Shown here: positions 12,771 through 24,136 of the stretch, one piece after another
How positions within the stretch are numbered: the stretch's first letter is position 1
Layout of the letters: each line of letters opens with the position of its first letter
Assembly (NCBI GenBank): GCA_001600455.1
Contig: BCKC01000005.1
Location: 186,001-250,000, forward strand
Direction of reading: 5' to 3'
DNA from: Endocalyx cinctus
Taxonomy: Eukaryota; Ascomycota; Sordariomycetes; Amphisphaeriales; Apiosporaceae
DNA: 64,000 nt
Translations under genes and position numbers: made by a program
Notes under the pieces: generated by a model
Told to the model about the DNA's origin: nothing
The model's database searches: none
Seen by the model: only the letters and a program-made list of their open reading frames with translations

Positions 12771-13730
12771 TCAAAGCTTGCTCTTGGTATTCTCGTCGTC
12801 CCACCAAGGCCACGCCTTCGGCCTGTCCTCGTCGGAATGCCAATCCGCCCGGAACACGGGATCCCGTTTTTCGAGGAAGCTCTCTATCCCCTCGCGGCTG
12901 TCCCTGCCGCGAAACAGGTCGTAAAACACCCGACTCTCGAGCCGAAAAGCCTCCTCGGGGCTCGCGGGCCCGCGGTAGATCAAGTCGCGCGCGACCCTCG
13001 TCGCGACGGCGCTCGTGTTCCTCGCCACGTCCTCGGCGATCTCGACGGCTCTCGCGACGACGCGCGCGGGCGGGACGACGTCGGACCAGAGGTTCGCGAG
13101 CCGCGGGTCCGTCGACGCGAGCACGTCGCCGCGCGAGACGAGCTCGACGGCGCGTCCGTACCCGACGATGCGCGGCAGGAAGAAGGACGAGCAGGCTTCC
13201 GGGTTGATGCCGCGCCGGGCGAAGACGAAGCCGACGCGGGCCGCGGAGGAGACGACCCGCGCGACGCACGGCAGGGTCATGGTTATCCCGACGCCGACGG
13301 CGTGCCCGTTGAGCGCCGCGACGACGGGTTTCGCGCAGCGGTAGATGGCGAGGGAGACCTGGCCGCCGCCGTCGCGGTAGGTATCCCTTTCGCGGCCGCC
13401 GGTGCCCGAGGCGGTGAATCGGTTTGCCTCGTCGGAGGAGGAAGCTCGTTTCGCGGCCCGGCCGAGGTCCATGCCCGGACAGAAGACGCGGTTGCGGGGA
13501 TCGGATCCGGTGAAGACAATGGCTTTGACGCGGGGATCGACGGAGAGCGTGTCGAAGGCGGAGACTAGAGACGTTACCATCGTATCCGTGAAGGCGTTGT
13601 TGGCCGACGGCCGGTCGAGCTTTAGGATCACGACCGGGGTGGCGATGGGGGATGTGGAGGGTACATGCTCGAAACTGAGTTCGGGGAGAGAGGTGAAGGT
13701 TTGATAAGATTCGGGGTAGGTGGGCGCCAT
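12771..13730 (-). CDS. Peroxisomal enoyl-CoA hydratase/isomerase family protein
   Basis: A crotonase-fold protein of 319 residues that ends in Ser-Lys-Leu, a canonical type 1 peroxisomal targeting signal, so it should act on acyl-CoA in peroxisomal beta-oxidation. The oxyanion-hole regions are recognisable: a VFCPGMDL segment near residues 82-89 and AALNGHAVGVG near 138-148. The Glu of the INPEA motif (about residue 178) fits the catalytic acid of hydratases and isomerases. The second hydratase acid is not obvious, so a delta3,delta2-enoyl-CoA isomerase role is also possible. The frame is open 30 codons further upstream, but Met at 13730 (MAPTYPESY) is preferred because related proteins start there and the upstream codons resemble leader sequence. 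The central part is far more GC-rich than its surroundings. Confidence 0.88.
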   Translation of the reverse strand: MAPTYPESYQTFTSLPELSFEHVPSTSPIATPVVILKLDRPSANNAFTDTMVTSLVSAFDTLSVDPRVKAIVFTGSDPRNRVFCPGMDLGRAAKRASSSDEANRFTASGTGGRERDTYRDGGGQVSLAIYRCAKPVVAALNGHAVGVGITMTLPCVARVVSSAARVGFVFARRGINPEACSSFFLPRIVGYGRAVELVSRGDVLASTDPRLANLWSDVVPPARVVARAVEIAEDVARNTSAVATRVARDLIYRGPASPEEAFRLESRVFYDLFRGRDSREGIESFLEKRDPVFRADWHSDEDRPKAWPWWDDENTKSKL

Positions 13731-14332
13731 AATGTTTTTAATTTGAGTGAAGGGTTGTCTAGAGGCGTCAAAAGTGGGTGGAGAGAGAGCAGCAACACAG
13801 TTTACATTTAGAAGGAGCAAGGAAATATCACTACTTTCGTTTATGTTTAGAGGTTTATATCTCGATGGAAATATTACAGCACATAATTTATGACGAACTA
13901 TATACTAGCTACTGACCCAGTAAAGGATTCTGTCTAAAAAGTGCGAGCAAGTCTTCTATGCCGAGGCTCGTTCCCCAAATGTGGGTGTAATACCCCAGGA
14001 TCTCCAAGCCGAAGTGTGGAGGAGTTACAGACGCGGGCAAATCCTTGTTGGCCCAAGACAAGTAAATATATGGTAACTTGCCGCATTAGCTACTACGTAT
14101 TCAGTATTTCTTTCTTCTTTTTTTCTGGGCAAAAAAACAAGTCTAAGAGCGATATACCTATCACAATGGGCAACGCAAATAATAGACCTGTCCATTCTTT
14201 TCAGGCGATCTAGGACGGATAATGTTTTTTAATAGCATCATTTTTTATTTTATTTTATTGACAGATCGATCTACGAATGTCTATCCGAATCTTTCTCTAT
14301 TTCTGGTAATCCAGGCTGCTTAATCGCGAGAT
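13731..14332. other. Intergenic region between two minus-strand genes
   Basis: This stretch holds the promoter of the crotonase gene and the 3' end of the next minus-strand gene. It is AT-rich and shows no protein-like frame or recognisable RNA. Confidence 0.55.
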
Positions 14333-15369
14333 TTACTTCATAAACTTGGACGCGAGGGAGAGCATACTGCCAACTCCTCCCGAAGAAGAACTTCCGGATC
14401 CTTGGCTCTTCATGTACATCTTCAGCGCCATCTCACCGGCCTGCATCACGGCGGACTGCTTGCTAGCATCGCTGGAGACCTTGCCTTGGGAAGCCTTCTG
14501 GTCGAACAGCTATAAAGACGTAGGTTATCTAGTTAGTATACTAAACCCGTCACGTAAGATTATACTGCTTTGCCTACCTTGCTAGCTTCGGCCATGGCCA
14601 TTCCTATGAAGGCACTCTGGCTGTTGGTAGACTGCAAAAATTGTCAGCGATCCTTGCGACCTCCGTAGTTGCGATATTGATATCAACGTGGGTATGGCAA
14701 TATAAACTACACGACGTACTTCAGAGGAACCGCTCTGACCACCGCTGAACATCTTGAGGGCCTGCATAGCAGCTGCTGAACCCATGGATCGATCGTCGGC
14801 CTCGTCGTCATCATCATCCTTCTCGAAGTATCGCTTGTGTTGCTTCACGGCATCTATTCATTCAGACCGATCAGTAATTTTATTCCCCTACGCCAACGAG
14901 AGATATGATAAGACATGCCGTCTTCGTCGACGTCTTCGTCCGCGAGCGTCTGCTTCTTCTGGCCGAGCGTGCCCAACAAGCTCGAGAACAGGTCTCGGTC
15001 CCCGGAGCTGCCGGCGTGCTGGGCCGCGTGGTCGGCCGCGCCTCTCATGTCATCGTCGTAGCCTCCGCCGGCCGGGTATGCGCCGCCGTGGGTCACTGAG
15101 GTAGGGTGTGGTTAGAACGGTTAGCTGGTCGATTGTTAAAAGTTGTTAGGTTTTGGCTGTACGTACTGTTACCGCCGAAGTCTATGGATTTATACAGATA
15201 ATCAGTATGATTTAATCAACGAGTCCTTCTTTTCTTTGTTCTGTTGCTGCCGTTTCGTCTCCTTACCTAACACCCTCTCACTTGAGGCGGGGTCGTTAGG
15301 TTGAAGTGGGGGGATTTTCAGGGGGTTTAGAAGGTTCCCGCGAAGGGTCATACCTGGTTGTCTGTCCAT
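14333..15369 (-). CDS. Small acidic protein, beta-flanking / DUF7721-like
   Basis: A 190-residue protein reconstructed from six exons (15354-15369, 15167-15181, 14919-15095, 14720-14853, 14578-14631, 14333-14509). Exons 1 and 2 are only 16 and 15 nt. It resembles the short fungal proteins annotated as beta-flanking proteins (DUF7721): a Gly/Asp-rich N-terminus, a helix with AADHAAQHAGSSGD, the acidic run ADEDVDED, then a KQHKRYFE helix, an acidic stretch, and alternating Ala/Met-rich and Ser/Gly-rich segments. The function is unknown. There is no signal peptide or membrane segment. The intron between exons 3 and 4 fits only if it starts with GC rather than GT (GCATGT donor, AATAG acceptor); the available GT sites break the frame. 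Family assignment is from memory of the sequence pattern. Confidence 0.72.
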
Positions 15370-15945
15370 ATTTAAGACTTGTTCGAAAAGTTGTTGATAA
15401 TACAGAAAATAAGTTTTGTTCTATTCTCTTTGAGATGTTACTAGAATAATGTTTAACGTAAGATACCGAGGAGAGAAGAACTTGTGATTTAACAAAATTA
15501 AAAAGATAAGAGGACCTGGACTTATTACAAGTTTCGTGTCTCAAATTAGGTGCAGATGAATGACGTCTGCGGGGTGCAAAAGGTGGTGCTACCGGAGGCC
15601 TGTGAAGGTTCTGAAACAGAGCTGAAATTTACGTAAGGGGAATATTTTACAGGCTACGACGAATGTTTATGCATGACACGAATTTTATTCAACATAATCC
15701 CCTCTCCTTATTTTCTTATATTGTATACTACTGCATGTGTTTATTATCTTTATGAGGAGTAAAGTATCAGCTTGTAACCAATGAGAAGAAGAAACAGAAA
15801 TAATGCTGTACTCCGTAGATAATACGTGTCTGATTAAGGTGTATCCACATCTACCCTGCCATTCCTGCTACCATATCACAAAATGAACGGGGGTCTCAAG
15901 GCTATAGGAAACATTCTATACATATAGGCACACAATATATATACA
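15370..15945. other. Intergenic region upstream of the small acidic-protein gene
   Basis: AT-rich DNA with one TACTCCGTA copy (15809-15817). It should include the promoter of the minus-strand gene to the left and the 3' untranslated region of the minus-strand MFS gene to the right. No coding signal is seen. Confidence 0.55.
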
Positions 15946-18070
15946 CTATACTTCTTCCTTCTTTTTCGACTGAGCTTCTTCCTTTATATGTTCTTCTTCT
16001 TCGCCCTCTTGCCTGATCTTTCTCAAGTCTCTCCAGCCCATTCCCCAACTCGTGATGAAAGCGACGCCAGCAGCGGCTAGTTGAAGATACTAAACCGTCA
16101 AAAGTCAGCGATGATCAAGTTTACTTGAGATTTACGGTTCTATAGACTCACAAATACGCCGTCAATTGCCTTGTTATAAGCCAAGATAACGCCCGTCAGT
16201 TGATCTGGAGAAACGACGTTCGCTATATCCGTAACCCCGGTGTCGATGATCAGTTGGGCATCTACCCCTGGCGCATATTGAGGCACCGTCTGCTGCAGCG
16301 AACCAGTGAGAACCGTCTTGGCGATAGATGAGAAAAAAGCTGCTCCGAGGAACTGCGAGAATGAAGCATACGCCGATGCTATGGACACGTCCTTTTTTGG
16401 CACGTTTGCCTGTATTGCCGTGACAAGCTATGGGTTATGTCAATAATTTGTTTCTATTCCCATTCAATCCTTGAGTAAAATGTGAAATCGAATTGCCTTA
16501 CCAGCTGCAAAATAAGACCTCGTCCGACACCCATAAGAATCTGATATCCAATGATATCTCCAAGGGAAGACGAAGGCGACAGTGTCGATGTCAATCCAGC
16601 GCCGATTGCGACGAACGCATTTCCTATGATGACTTCGGGTAAATAGTACCCCGTCCATTGGACTACGGCACCGCAGAATATGGAAGAGACGAGTTGAGAC
16701 AGAATCAAAGGAAGAAGAAGTACTCCGCTTTCGAATGGATCCGAGCGCCGAATAGCCTGAAACCAAACGGGTAGCCAGTTCAGCGCCGTGATGGTGGCAC
16801 CACTTTGAACGAAGGACGTTATGACGATCATGATATTGATACGGTCATATATAAGACGAGGCGGTATCAAGGCATCGTCGTCTTTGTGTACGAACCACCA
16901 CACGAGAAGTATGAAGAGCACGACTCCACCAATGATGGTACCTAGGACGGGGCCCGATGCCCAGGGGTACGCGCTACCTCCCCACTGCAACCCGAGAAGA
17001 AACAGTGAACAAGCGGCAGAAAAGATCAAAAATCCTATCAGATCGATGCCGAGGATCCTTTCGAGCACAGTCTGTTTTTTCGGAGCGAGCCTCATAGGTA
17101 GTTTAATGACGAAGATAACGAGAAAACCGACCATCCCGCCAAAGGGAAGGTTTCTTCGCAGCGACAATGAATTAGCATTTATATCAATCGGTGATATTCT
17201 TATGCTTACATATAAAAACACCACCGCCATGTCACCCCCTCGGTCAAAGCACCGCCGAGAAGAGGTCCCACCGCCTGTCCTAAGGCAAAGCAACCTAATA
17301 ATACGCCATTCCAAAGTGATCGCTTGGATATGGGGACGGTGACGGCGATGATGGTTTGAATTCCGTTTAAGATGCCGGCGCCACCAATACCGCCGATGGC
17401 TCTTCCGATGATGACGAGCGTAGACGAGGTTGCAACACCAGCGATTAACGAACCGAGCTCGAAGATGGCTACAAACGTAACAAAGACAACTTTAAGTCTG
17501 AAGCTCTGATATAACCTTCCTACGAGAGGCGACAAGGCAGTGCTGAATAATACCTGACGTTAACTTCCAGGTCACACTACCAGAGATAAATGCTTTGACT
17601 AACTAACTCACTTTGCTATAAAATAGGACGCGGTATACCAACCGATGTCGTCCACCGTGTGAAACTCATTGGTAATTGCAGGAATAGCCTAAATACGATT
17701 CATTAGACCTCGGGAGCCAATATTTTACATCGGTGATGGTATCTTGTCTTACGGTTCCCAGAACGGTGCCATTGAGGGCAATCAGTAGCGAGCTGAAGAT
17801 ACAGGTAAACATCACGATGAAGAAGGACCAACCCTTCACTTTCAATTGGTCGGAGGATTCATATTTGACGTCCTGCGCAGGCGTTACAACCGCGAGACTA
17901 TCCTGTGTAATTGTTCCGACGATAGGTACACCCTGAGTACCATCTTCTTGCGTAGGTGATCGGAAGAGTGTAGATTGCGGCGTCTTCCTAGAGTTAGACT
18001 TCCGCAGCGCAAGATCTTTGGTCTCACGCGAAGTGCCCACAGCAGTTTGATTTGAAGTTTCGGCATCCAT
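15946..18070 (-). CDS. MFS multidrug/toxin exporter, 14-helix (DHA2) family
   Basis: A plasma-membrane or vacuolar drug:H+ antiporter of 599 residues, encoded by six exons (17753-18070, 17612-17688, 17210-17542, 16502-17153, 16152-16427, 15946-16089). The cytosolic N-terminus of about 90 residues precedes the first helix. Typical family features follow: the GWYTASYF segment after helix 1, ALSPLVGRLYQ (motif A region), GRAIGGIGGAGILNG, the antiporter motif region GQAVGPLLGGALTEG, and WRWCFYINLPFGG after helix 6. The C-terminus is a Lys/Glu-rich cytosolic tail. The splice junctions restore these family motifs exactly, which supports the model. It is transcribed divergently from a Zn2Cys6 regulator, a common regulator/exporter arrangement. 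The substrate is unknown; no toxin or metabolite biosynthesis genes lie nearby. Confidence 0.9.
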
Positions 18071-18915
18071 CCTCTTGTGTACGACTCAGCTCCACCACGG
18101 GCGGGACGGAAGCAACTAAATATCTGCGATTATAAATGGTAATAAAATTATAAGGATGCCGAGTCTTAAAAATGGAGCTCTCATATTTATAGTAAAAGGA
18201 ATGCATTTTATTTAAACAGGCGGTGGACGCATCCACTTTTTTTTTTTTTTTCTCTCGCTGGGAAGCTGAGAAAAGGGTGACACTGGTGTCCCGATAAATG
18301 ATACTGATCTTAACCCGAGCCGCGGAGGACATCCGATGTTGGTTTCACTTGTCTAACGGGCAAGGAAAACGCTAGTACCAACTGCAGCGATTCAACTCCC
18401 TGATATAAAATGAAGTTCGATTCCAAGTCTATTGTAGCAGTTTGGCCGTAGCAAGGGTAATGAAGACTTAATAAAAGATTGGTCAATTACGAAGTTATAT
18501 ATCTAAGTATAAACATATCCACAAGTTCTTATTGTTACCTTGTTGCATGTACGCATTGTTACGGGTCTAATATGACCTCGCATAAGACGTGGTGTTTCCG
18601 GCTTACAGTTTTCGCCGACGATAATGGAAAAAACGTAGTGAAAGCGGAGCCGGAGAATATCTATAATCTCCGACGTCCTTATTTTTTCACCTCTGTCCAG
18701 CTTCGAGTGAGTCAGTTCAGTTCCGCTAACACACGTTATTAAACCGGACGGATTTTATAAACTCCTGAGGAATGTGGCTATCAACGTAAACTCTAGCCGA
18801 ATTCGATGAGCTGGATGTAGTCGAAAGTCCGCCGGCCATTGTACGACGTACCGAAAAGCACCCCGTAGTGAAAAACCCATCCATTTTCGGGCATGCCAAC
18901 CAGAAAACCACGACC
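18071..18915. promoter_or_regulatory. Shared divergent promoter region, MFS exporter / Zn2Cys6 regulator
   Basis: The MFS gene starts leftward at 18070 and the regulator gene starts rightward at 18916, so both promoters must lie in this 845-bp stretch. A 14-nt T-run (18238-18251) sits about 170 bp upstream of the MFS start. No single operator was identified. The role as a shared promoter is inferred from gene order only. Confidence 0.55.
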
Positions 18916-21784
18916 ATGGTGAATCCCGGAGACAGGCCGAAATCTATTGCCATTGCCAAATGGGGCGCCGCGTGTTCTTCGTGTGCCGTAGCAAAAGCAA
19001 AATGTTTACGTTCCAACGATAACCCAGGCACGAGATGCGACAGGTGAGGGACCCTTTTTTTCTGCATTTCGAGAGGATCTCGCTTCCCGCATGCAAGCCA
19101 TCTTAACCATATTACCCGTTACGTCAATGATTATAGGATCTCATGTATCGTATAATCATAAGCCTCAAAGCTTCTATTTGCTATATAATCTTAGTAATGT
19201 AAAATCGATTTTCAAAAGGTGGACGCTAACAGACGTGTTTCGATAGGTGTGAACGACTTGATAAGGAGTGTGTTGACCAGGTCCATAAACCAAGAAAGAA
19301 AAGACAGAGTAAACCTTCGTAAGTTGTTTTCTCCATCCTTATATATTTCTCTCCGCCACTTTTCATTATCAAACTAAAAAAAAAAGGCTTGGTAATGGTT
19401 TCTTACGTACATGCATATATGTATTCTAACCAAGAGCCTCCGACCATCCGAATATCATAAGACATCATTACCAATTATTATATATGTTCTATTTATTACT
19501 CGAACGCTAAATGTACTAACTATGGAAATGCCGTACCAGAAAAACTGCCCAGTTAGAAGAGAGGTTAAATAGCCTCGTTGACCTTCTAAAGTCAAATAAC
19601 TCGGGTGAAGGTACTTATACCGGAGGGCCTTCTACCTCGGGAGGGCCGGATGAGCTGGGTTCGGCCACATCACCGCAAAGCTTACCGCCCATCTCAGCCA
19701 CAGGGGTTCTTGCACCAGGGTCTCAAAATCTTCGTCCAGCTTTTTCAATCCCCAGCTATTATAACAAGTATACACCAGATGTCTGCATTGCTCGACCCCA
19801 GGCGGGCGACTCACCCACACCATCCGAACCAGACGATGTACTTCTCTCTATCTTCATGAAAAAGTTCATGCCTTCATTTCCCTTCGTAATCCTGCCACCT
19901 ACTACCACAGTTGCTGAATTGGCTTCGACGAAGCCGTTATTATTAGCCACAATCCGGATGGTGGCCTCTTATCGAGACTTGAAGTCGATGAGAGCGCAGA
20001 AATACCTGCTCACCAAATACATAACCGAAACCGTTCTCTTACATGCTGAACGATCCTTCGAGACTTTACAATGTATCCTGCTGATCGTCGCCTATTATCA
20101 CCATCATTGCTTCCTACACACTCAAGTTAATCAATTCGTCGCCTTAGCTAGTAGTTTAGCGTCAGACCTTGGAATAAATAGGCGCCCCGAGCTCCACGAG
20201 AGAACGAAATTGATGGTAGTTGATCCTCTCCCTATGTCAGCGAGGACCAATGACGAGAAACGTGCGCTCTGTGGAATATGGTATCTGAGTTCCTTGTAAG
20301 TATTTCATCTCACATATATGGGAAGTTTTGACGATCGAAACTCACCAACGATGCAGTATTTCTCTTTCATTTCAGCGAAGTGACACCCTCATATATACGC
20401 CATATCTGGAACAGTGCCTCAATGAGCTCCAATCCGAAAAGGAATATGATTTGGACGAGCTGGCCGTCAGCCTAGTCCGGATTCAGCATCTTACGGAAAG
20501 GATTTCCCAATTGCATGACAAGGACCGTATCACAGACGAATTAATGGGAATTCCCCGAGCACCTCTGAACGCATACATAAATGCGTTCCAAACAGAAATA
20601 AATCAATTTCGAAACAACTTACCCAGCAGTCTAGCATCGAATAGTAAGCTGATCCTAGGTTGAATCGAGTGCCAAACTGATGCTAACTAAACGTTCTAGT
20701 ACCCGCTTTATGTCATGTTTATTCCGCAGGAGTACGTTTATGGGAGCCGCCGATCATCGACAACGCCTTCCTGGAGAAGCTTTCGACGACGTTCAACACG
20801 CGCATCTCGCTGAACTCGCCGTCGTCGCTGGACATATTCTACCGCTCCAGCCTAGCCCTCAAGTCGTGGTTCGACTTCTGGTTCTCGGTCGAGCCCGACG
20901 AGTATCTATTCCTACCCATGCCGGTCCTCCTCCAGCTCGTCCACCCGATCACCATGCTAGCCCGCTGGGCGAAGCTGCCCAAGGACGATTACTACGACCC
21001 GCCGACGCCGAACATGACGGCATCGACGACCCCGTCGGCCCGCAGCACGCAGGGCCACTCGAGCGTCGGCGCGACCCCGGAATCGACGGCGGTGGGGGCG
21101 GGGGGCGAGCCGGACCCGGAATCTCGGACGCAGAAAATGGCGGCGGCGCTGAGGGCGTACTTCATCTCGCAGTCGGAGCTGCAGATCGACATATTCAGGC
21201 TGCTCCAGGGCGTCGAGACGCGTCTCCACGACGCGAGAGACTTGGTCAGCGTGCAGAAGTCGGGCGTATGGGATAACAACTTTTGGGACCTGGCCGGGTC
21301 TAAAGTAGGGTTCTTGCGCTTGAAACTGGAAAGGTGGACCGAGATTATGGCTTCGATAGGGGACGAGGGTTTGGCTGGCCGTAGGCCCAACGCCGCGGCT
21401 TCCGGCTCCGGCGATACGGCTATGTCGTGTTCGGGACGGGCACTAGCCGAGCAGCAGCAAGCACAGCAGCACCAGCAGCAGCAACAGGAACAGCAGCACC
21501 AGCAGCCACCGCCTCCATCGCTACCGCAACATCCACAACAGCAGCAGCAGCAGCAACAACAACAACAACAACAACAACAACAGCAATTACGGGGATGGTT
21601 CCCCCCAATAGAGGGAATGGAGTACGAAAGCACGTCGCAGCAAAACCCAGAAGGCTATCCCGCCGGCGCCTTGTGGGCAAACGATCTCTGGTCAGGTTTA
21701 GGACTAGATCAAAATTTCTTTTTTGATGGGTCCGGCGACTACGGTACGGCAGTCTTGAATAGTCTCGGATCTATCGGCACTTAA
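18916..21784 (+). CDS. Zn2Cys6 transcription factor with fungal-specific domain and polyglutamine tract
   Basis: A 775-residue nuclear regulator from five exons (18916-19043, 19247-19318, 19540-20295, 20357-20643, 20700-21784). The zinc cluster is split over exons 1 and 2: CSSCAVAKAKC, then CDR joined to CERLDKEC, giving the six Cys. It is followed by a basic KPRKKRQSKPSKTAQLEERL linker and coiled-coil. Exon 3 onward carries the fungal-specific middle homology region, including a DTLIYTPYLEQCL segment typical of the family. The C-terminal third contains long Gln tracts encoded by CAG/CAA repeats (about 21448-21590). The branch point TACTAAC lies just before exon 3. The start at 18916 has a good context (CCACGACCATGG). 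It is divergent from the MFS exporter, which it may control. Confidence 0.85.
21448..21590 (+). repeat. CAG/CAA repeat encoding polyglutamine
   Basis: A coding microsatellite of mixed CAG and CAA codons in the C-terminal part of the Zn2Cys6 regulator, with the longest Gln run at about 21537-21585. Mixed codons suggest selection for glutamine rather than recent slippage alone. Length variation between strains is likely. Confidence 0.88.
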
Positions 21785-22512
21785 CCCGGCGTGATTTGAT
21801 GCCCATTATAAATGTTCAACTGTATTTTTGTTTCTTTTTGGGGGGGGTATTTATAGACGGTGATGGTATCTAATTGGTATACTTGGCGTACGGGTCGGAA
21901 GAACAAACTCAGCATTATGACACAACTATCCACTCAAAGCATTATTGGTGTATTCTATACTATACGACGTGTAGCTATCAATGTTATCTAAGGGTAAAAG
22001 AGAAAAGCCAGACGAGCTTAGCTCTGAATCAATACGAAGTGTATTGATGTAAAAAAAAAAAAAATCCAATTTTAAAAATTTGATAGAGGCTCTTGACTTG
22101 ATAGATAAAAATAGCTGATTACCACCTCTCGAGTTTTCTTATTTGATTATAAACTTGCGAACAAGAACATTGGTGACGGAATAGTGACAGTCTCAAAAGA
22201 GCACCGGGTTTGATCAGTTGTGGAACTTCTTTGTACGGCCGAGGTGAACACAATGACGTGATGAAAAGGATTCAAGGCTAAGATGTCTTCCAGGTCATAA
22301 TTTGATCATCCTTTGTCTCGGTGGTGGCCATAACCTATATAGATCCAATCGGACAAAGAGACATTGAACCTGGATCCAAACATTAAGATCCGTCATCACT
22401 GACCTTCCTAATATTATCAAGTCTATCCTAAAGTAACGAACCTCACCGGTGTTCGTATCTACACCAGCAAATCTTATCACTCATTCCTTGCCTATGCAAG
22501 ACTAGCAGAAAT
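21785..22512. other. Intergenic region upstream of the copper transporter
   Basis: The 3' end of the regulator gene and the promoter of the copper transporter gene. There is a 14-nt A-run near 22052. I see no protein-like frame and no clear copper-response element. Confidence 0.55.
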
Positions 22513-23404
22513 ATGGATTCTATCAGCTCAGTGACACAAGATGTAACGTCTTCCATCACAAGTCATGCTACTTTCGCTTTCACGCCGCCTTCGGAACCCA
22601 CCTCCACTTATATCCCGACCGATTCCGGTTCCGATACGATGGGAGGGATGACGGGCATGACCATGGCGATGGGAACCTGTAAAATATCGGTAAGTCAAGG
22701 GAATTGCTTCGCTTTTATCGTTGCCCGTTGTCATTGGTAAATGGAATATTGGATTCTAATGAACATCTTTGGAATTGATTATTTTCTGTTCCGAATGTAG
22801 ATGCTTTGGAACTGGAATACCATAGATGCCTGCTTCCTCTCAACATCGTGGCAGATCAAATCCCAAGGCGCGTTCGCGGGTCTCTGTATCGGCGTCATAC
22901 TGCTCGTTATCCTCCTCGAGCTCCTGCGCAGGGTGGCTAAGCTATACGATCGCCACCTGATCGCGGAGCACCAGAAATCAGCAACTTTCGTAGCCACGCG
23001 AACCGGCAGCCAATCTCACGAGGGTTCCGGTTCACTTATCGCCAAGGATCAACATAATGGCCATCATCACCATCCCTATAATACGTCCCCAGCGGTTCCG
23101 TTTAGACCGAGCGTATATCAGCAAGCGGCTAGAGCAGGATTACATACGCTACAGTTTACTCTCGCATATTGGATCATGTTATTGGCTATGTACTATAACG
23201 GATATATCATCATCTGCATCATTATCGGCTCTTTTATCGGAGCCTTTGTCTTTCAATGGGAGAGAATCGGGCATAGGTAAACTTTACTTTTTTTTTTTTC
23301 TTCTTGTTTTTTCCCTTCATCGATACTAATCTTTTCTGTCGATGAATAGCGGTGGTGAGAATGGACCAGCAACACCCGACGAAGTAACGGGATGTTGCGG
23401 TTGA
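22513..23404 (+). CDS. Ctr-family copper transporter
   Basis: A 235-residue membrane protein that should import Cu(I), either at the cell surface or out of the vacuole. Three exons (22513-22689, 22801-23276, 23350-23404). The N-terminus has Met motifs (GGMTGMTMAMG near residues 44-54) that bind copper. Transmembrane segment 1 follows the WNW motif and covers about residues 80-105. A His/Ser-rich cytosolic loop with a HHHH run follows. The second and third segments carry the two Ctr signatures: MLLAM (MxxxM) and GSFIG (GxxxG). The C-terminus ends in Cys-Cys-Gly, matching the usual terminal Cys motif. The short third exon is supported by this Cys pair. Vacuolar CTR2-type versus plasma-membrane type cannot be decided. 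Confidence 0.93.
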
Positions 23405-24136
23405 AAGAAAAATCCGAATTTGAATTGATCGAATTGACGACAAAGAAAGCAAAGGCAAATCGAAAACATCAAAACAAAGAAAGGAGAAGAAGTCTCACTC
23501 CTGCGTTTTGAACAAGAGAAAAAGAAAAAGAAAAAGAATAACAGAATAAGAGTCAATTTCCCTTCGTACATAAAATGCAAATTTCTGAATTTACGAAACT
23601 AGCCACGGTACAGAGCGGTAAGGGGGCCATTTCAACTAGGTCGAGTAACTAAGATTTGTCTTTCGGGGCTTCGACAAGGAATGGCGCAGGTATAAACCGC
23701 AATGTACGGTACAGAGTATAGGGGATCGATATCAAATGAAACGACAGAAAGAAAGGGAAGGAAAATGTAGATATCCACTTCAATTCTTATCATGTAGTTA
23801 CTTTTACTTATTATTATTTTTTATATCCAAAAAAAAAAAAAACAAGAGAATAATTTATTAAGAAGAGGATCGAATCAGTTGTTGTCGTTTCTAAGATGGT
23901 CATCCCTTAGGTACATTAGTCATGCGTATTTATTTAGTAATCTGCTACTACCAGGTATCCTGGAACTTTGGAAGTAATTATACCTAGACATGTGAACATT
24001 AGTCATTTACATGATCAAGGAACCAGACCTCGTGAAAACGGTATAAACAGCTTTGATAAGATGATTGATTACGAACTATTCGAAAGCGGGATGATATAAA
24101 TTACGGAAAAAGAAAATAAAGATAAAAATAACAAAA
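23405..24136. other. Intergenic region between copper transporter and Zn2Cys6 regulator
   Basis: AT-rich, with a 13-nt A-run near 23829. It holds the transporter's 3' end and the regulator's promoter. No coding or RNA signal is seen. Confidence 0.55.

Noticed and set aside
12729..13568. 279-codon plus-strand frame opposite the crotonase gene
   Set aside because: Arg/Asp/Gly-rich shadow of GC-rich DNA without domain features.
18400..18470. GTTCGATTCC string resembling a tRNA B box near 18413
   Set aside because: No matching A box, anticodon arm or acceptor-stem complementarity around it.
20992..21680. Long minus-strand frames rich in Cys or Val opposite the polyglutamine tract
   Set aside because: They are complements of CAG/CAA repeats in the real plus-strand gene.
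15946..21784. Secondary-metabolite cluster around the MFS exporter and regulator
   Set aside because: No polyketide synthase, peptide synthetase, terpene cyclase or tailoring enzyme set lies nearby.
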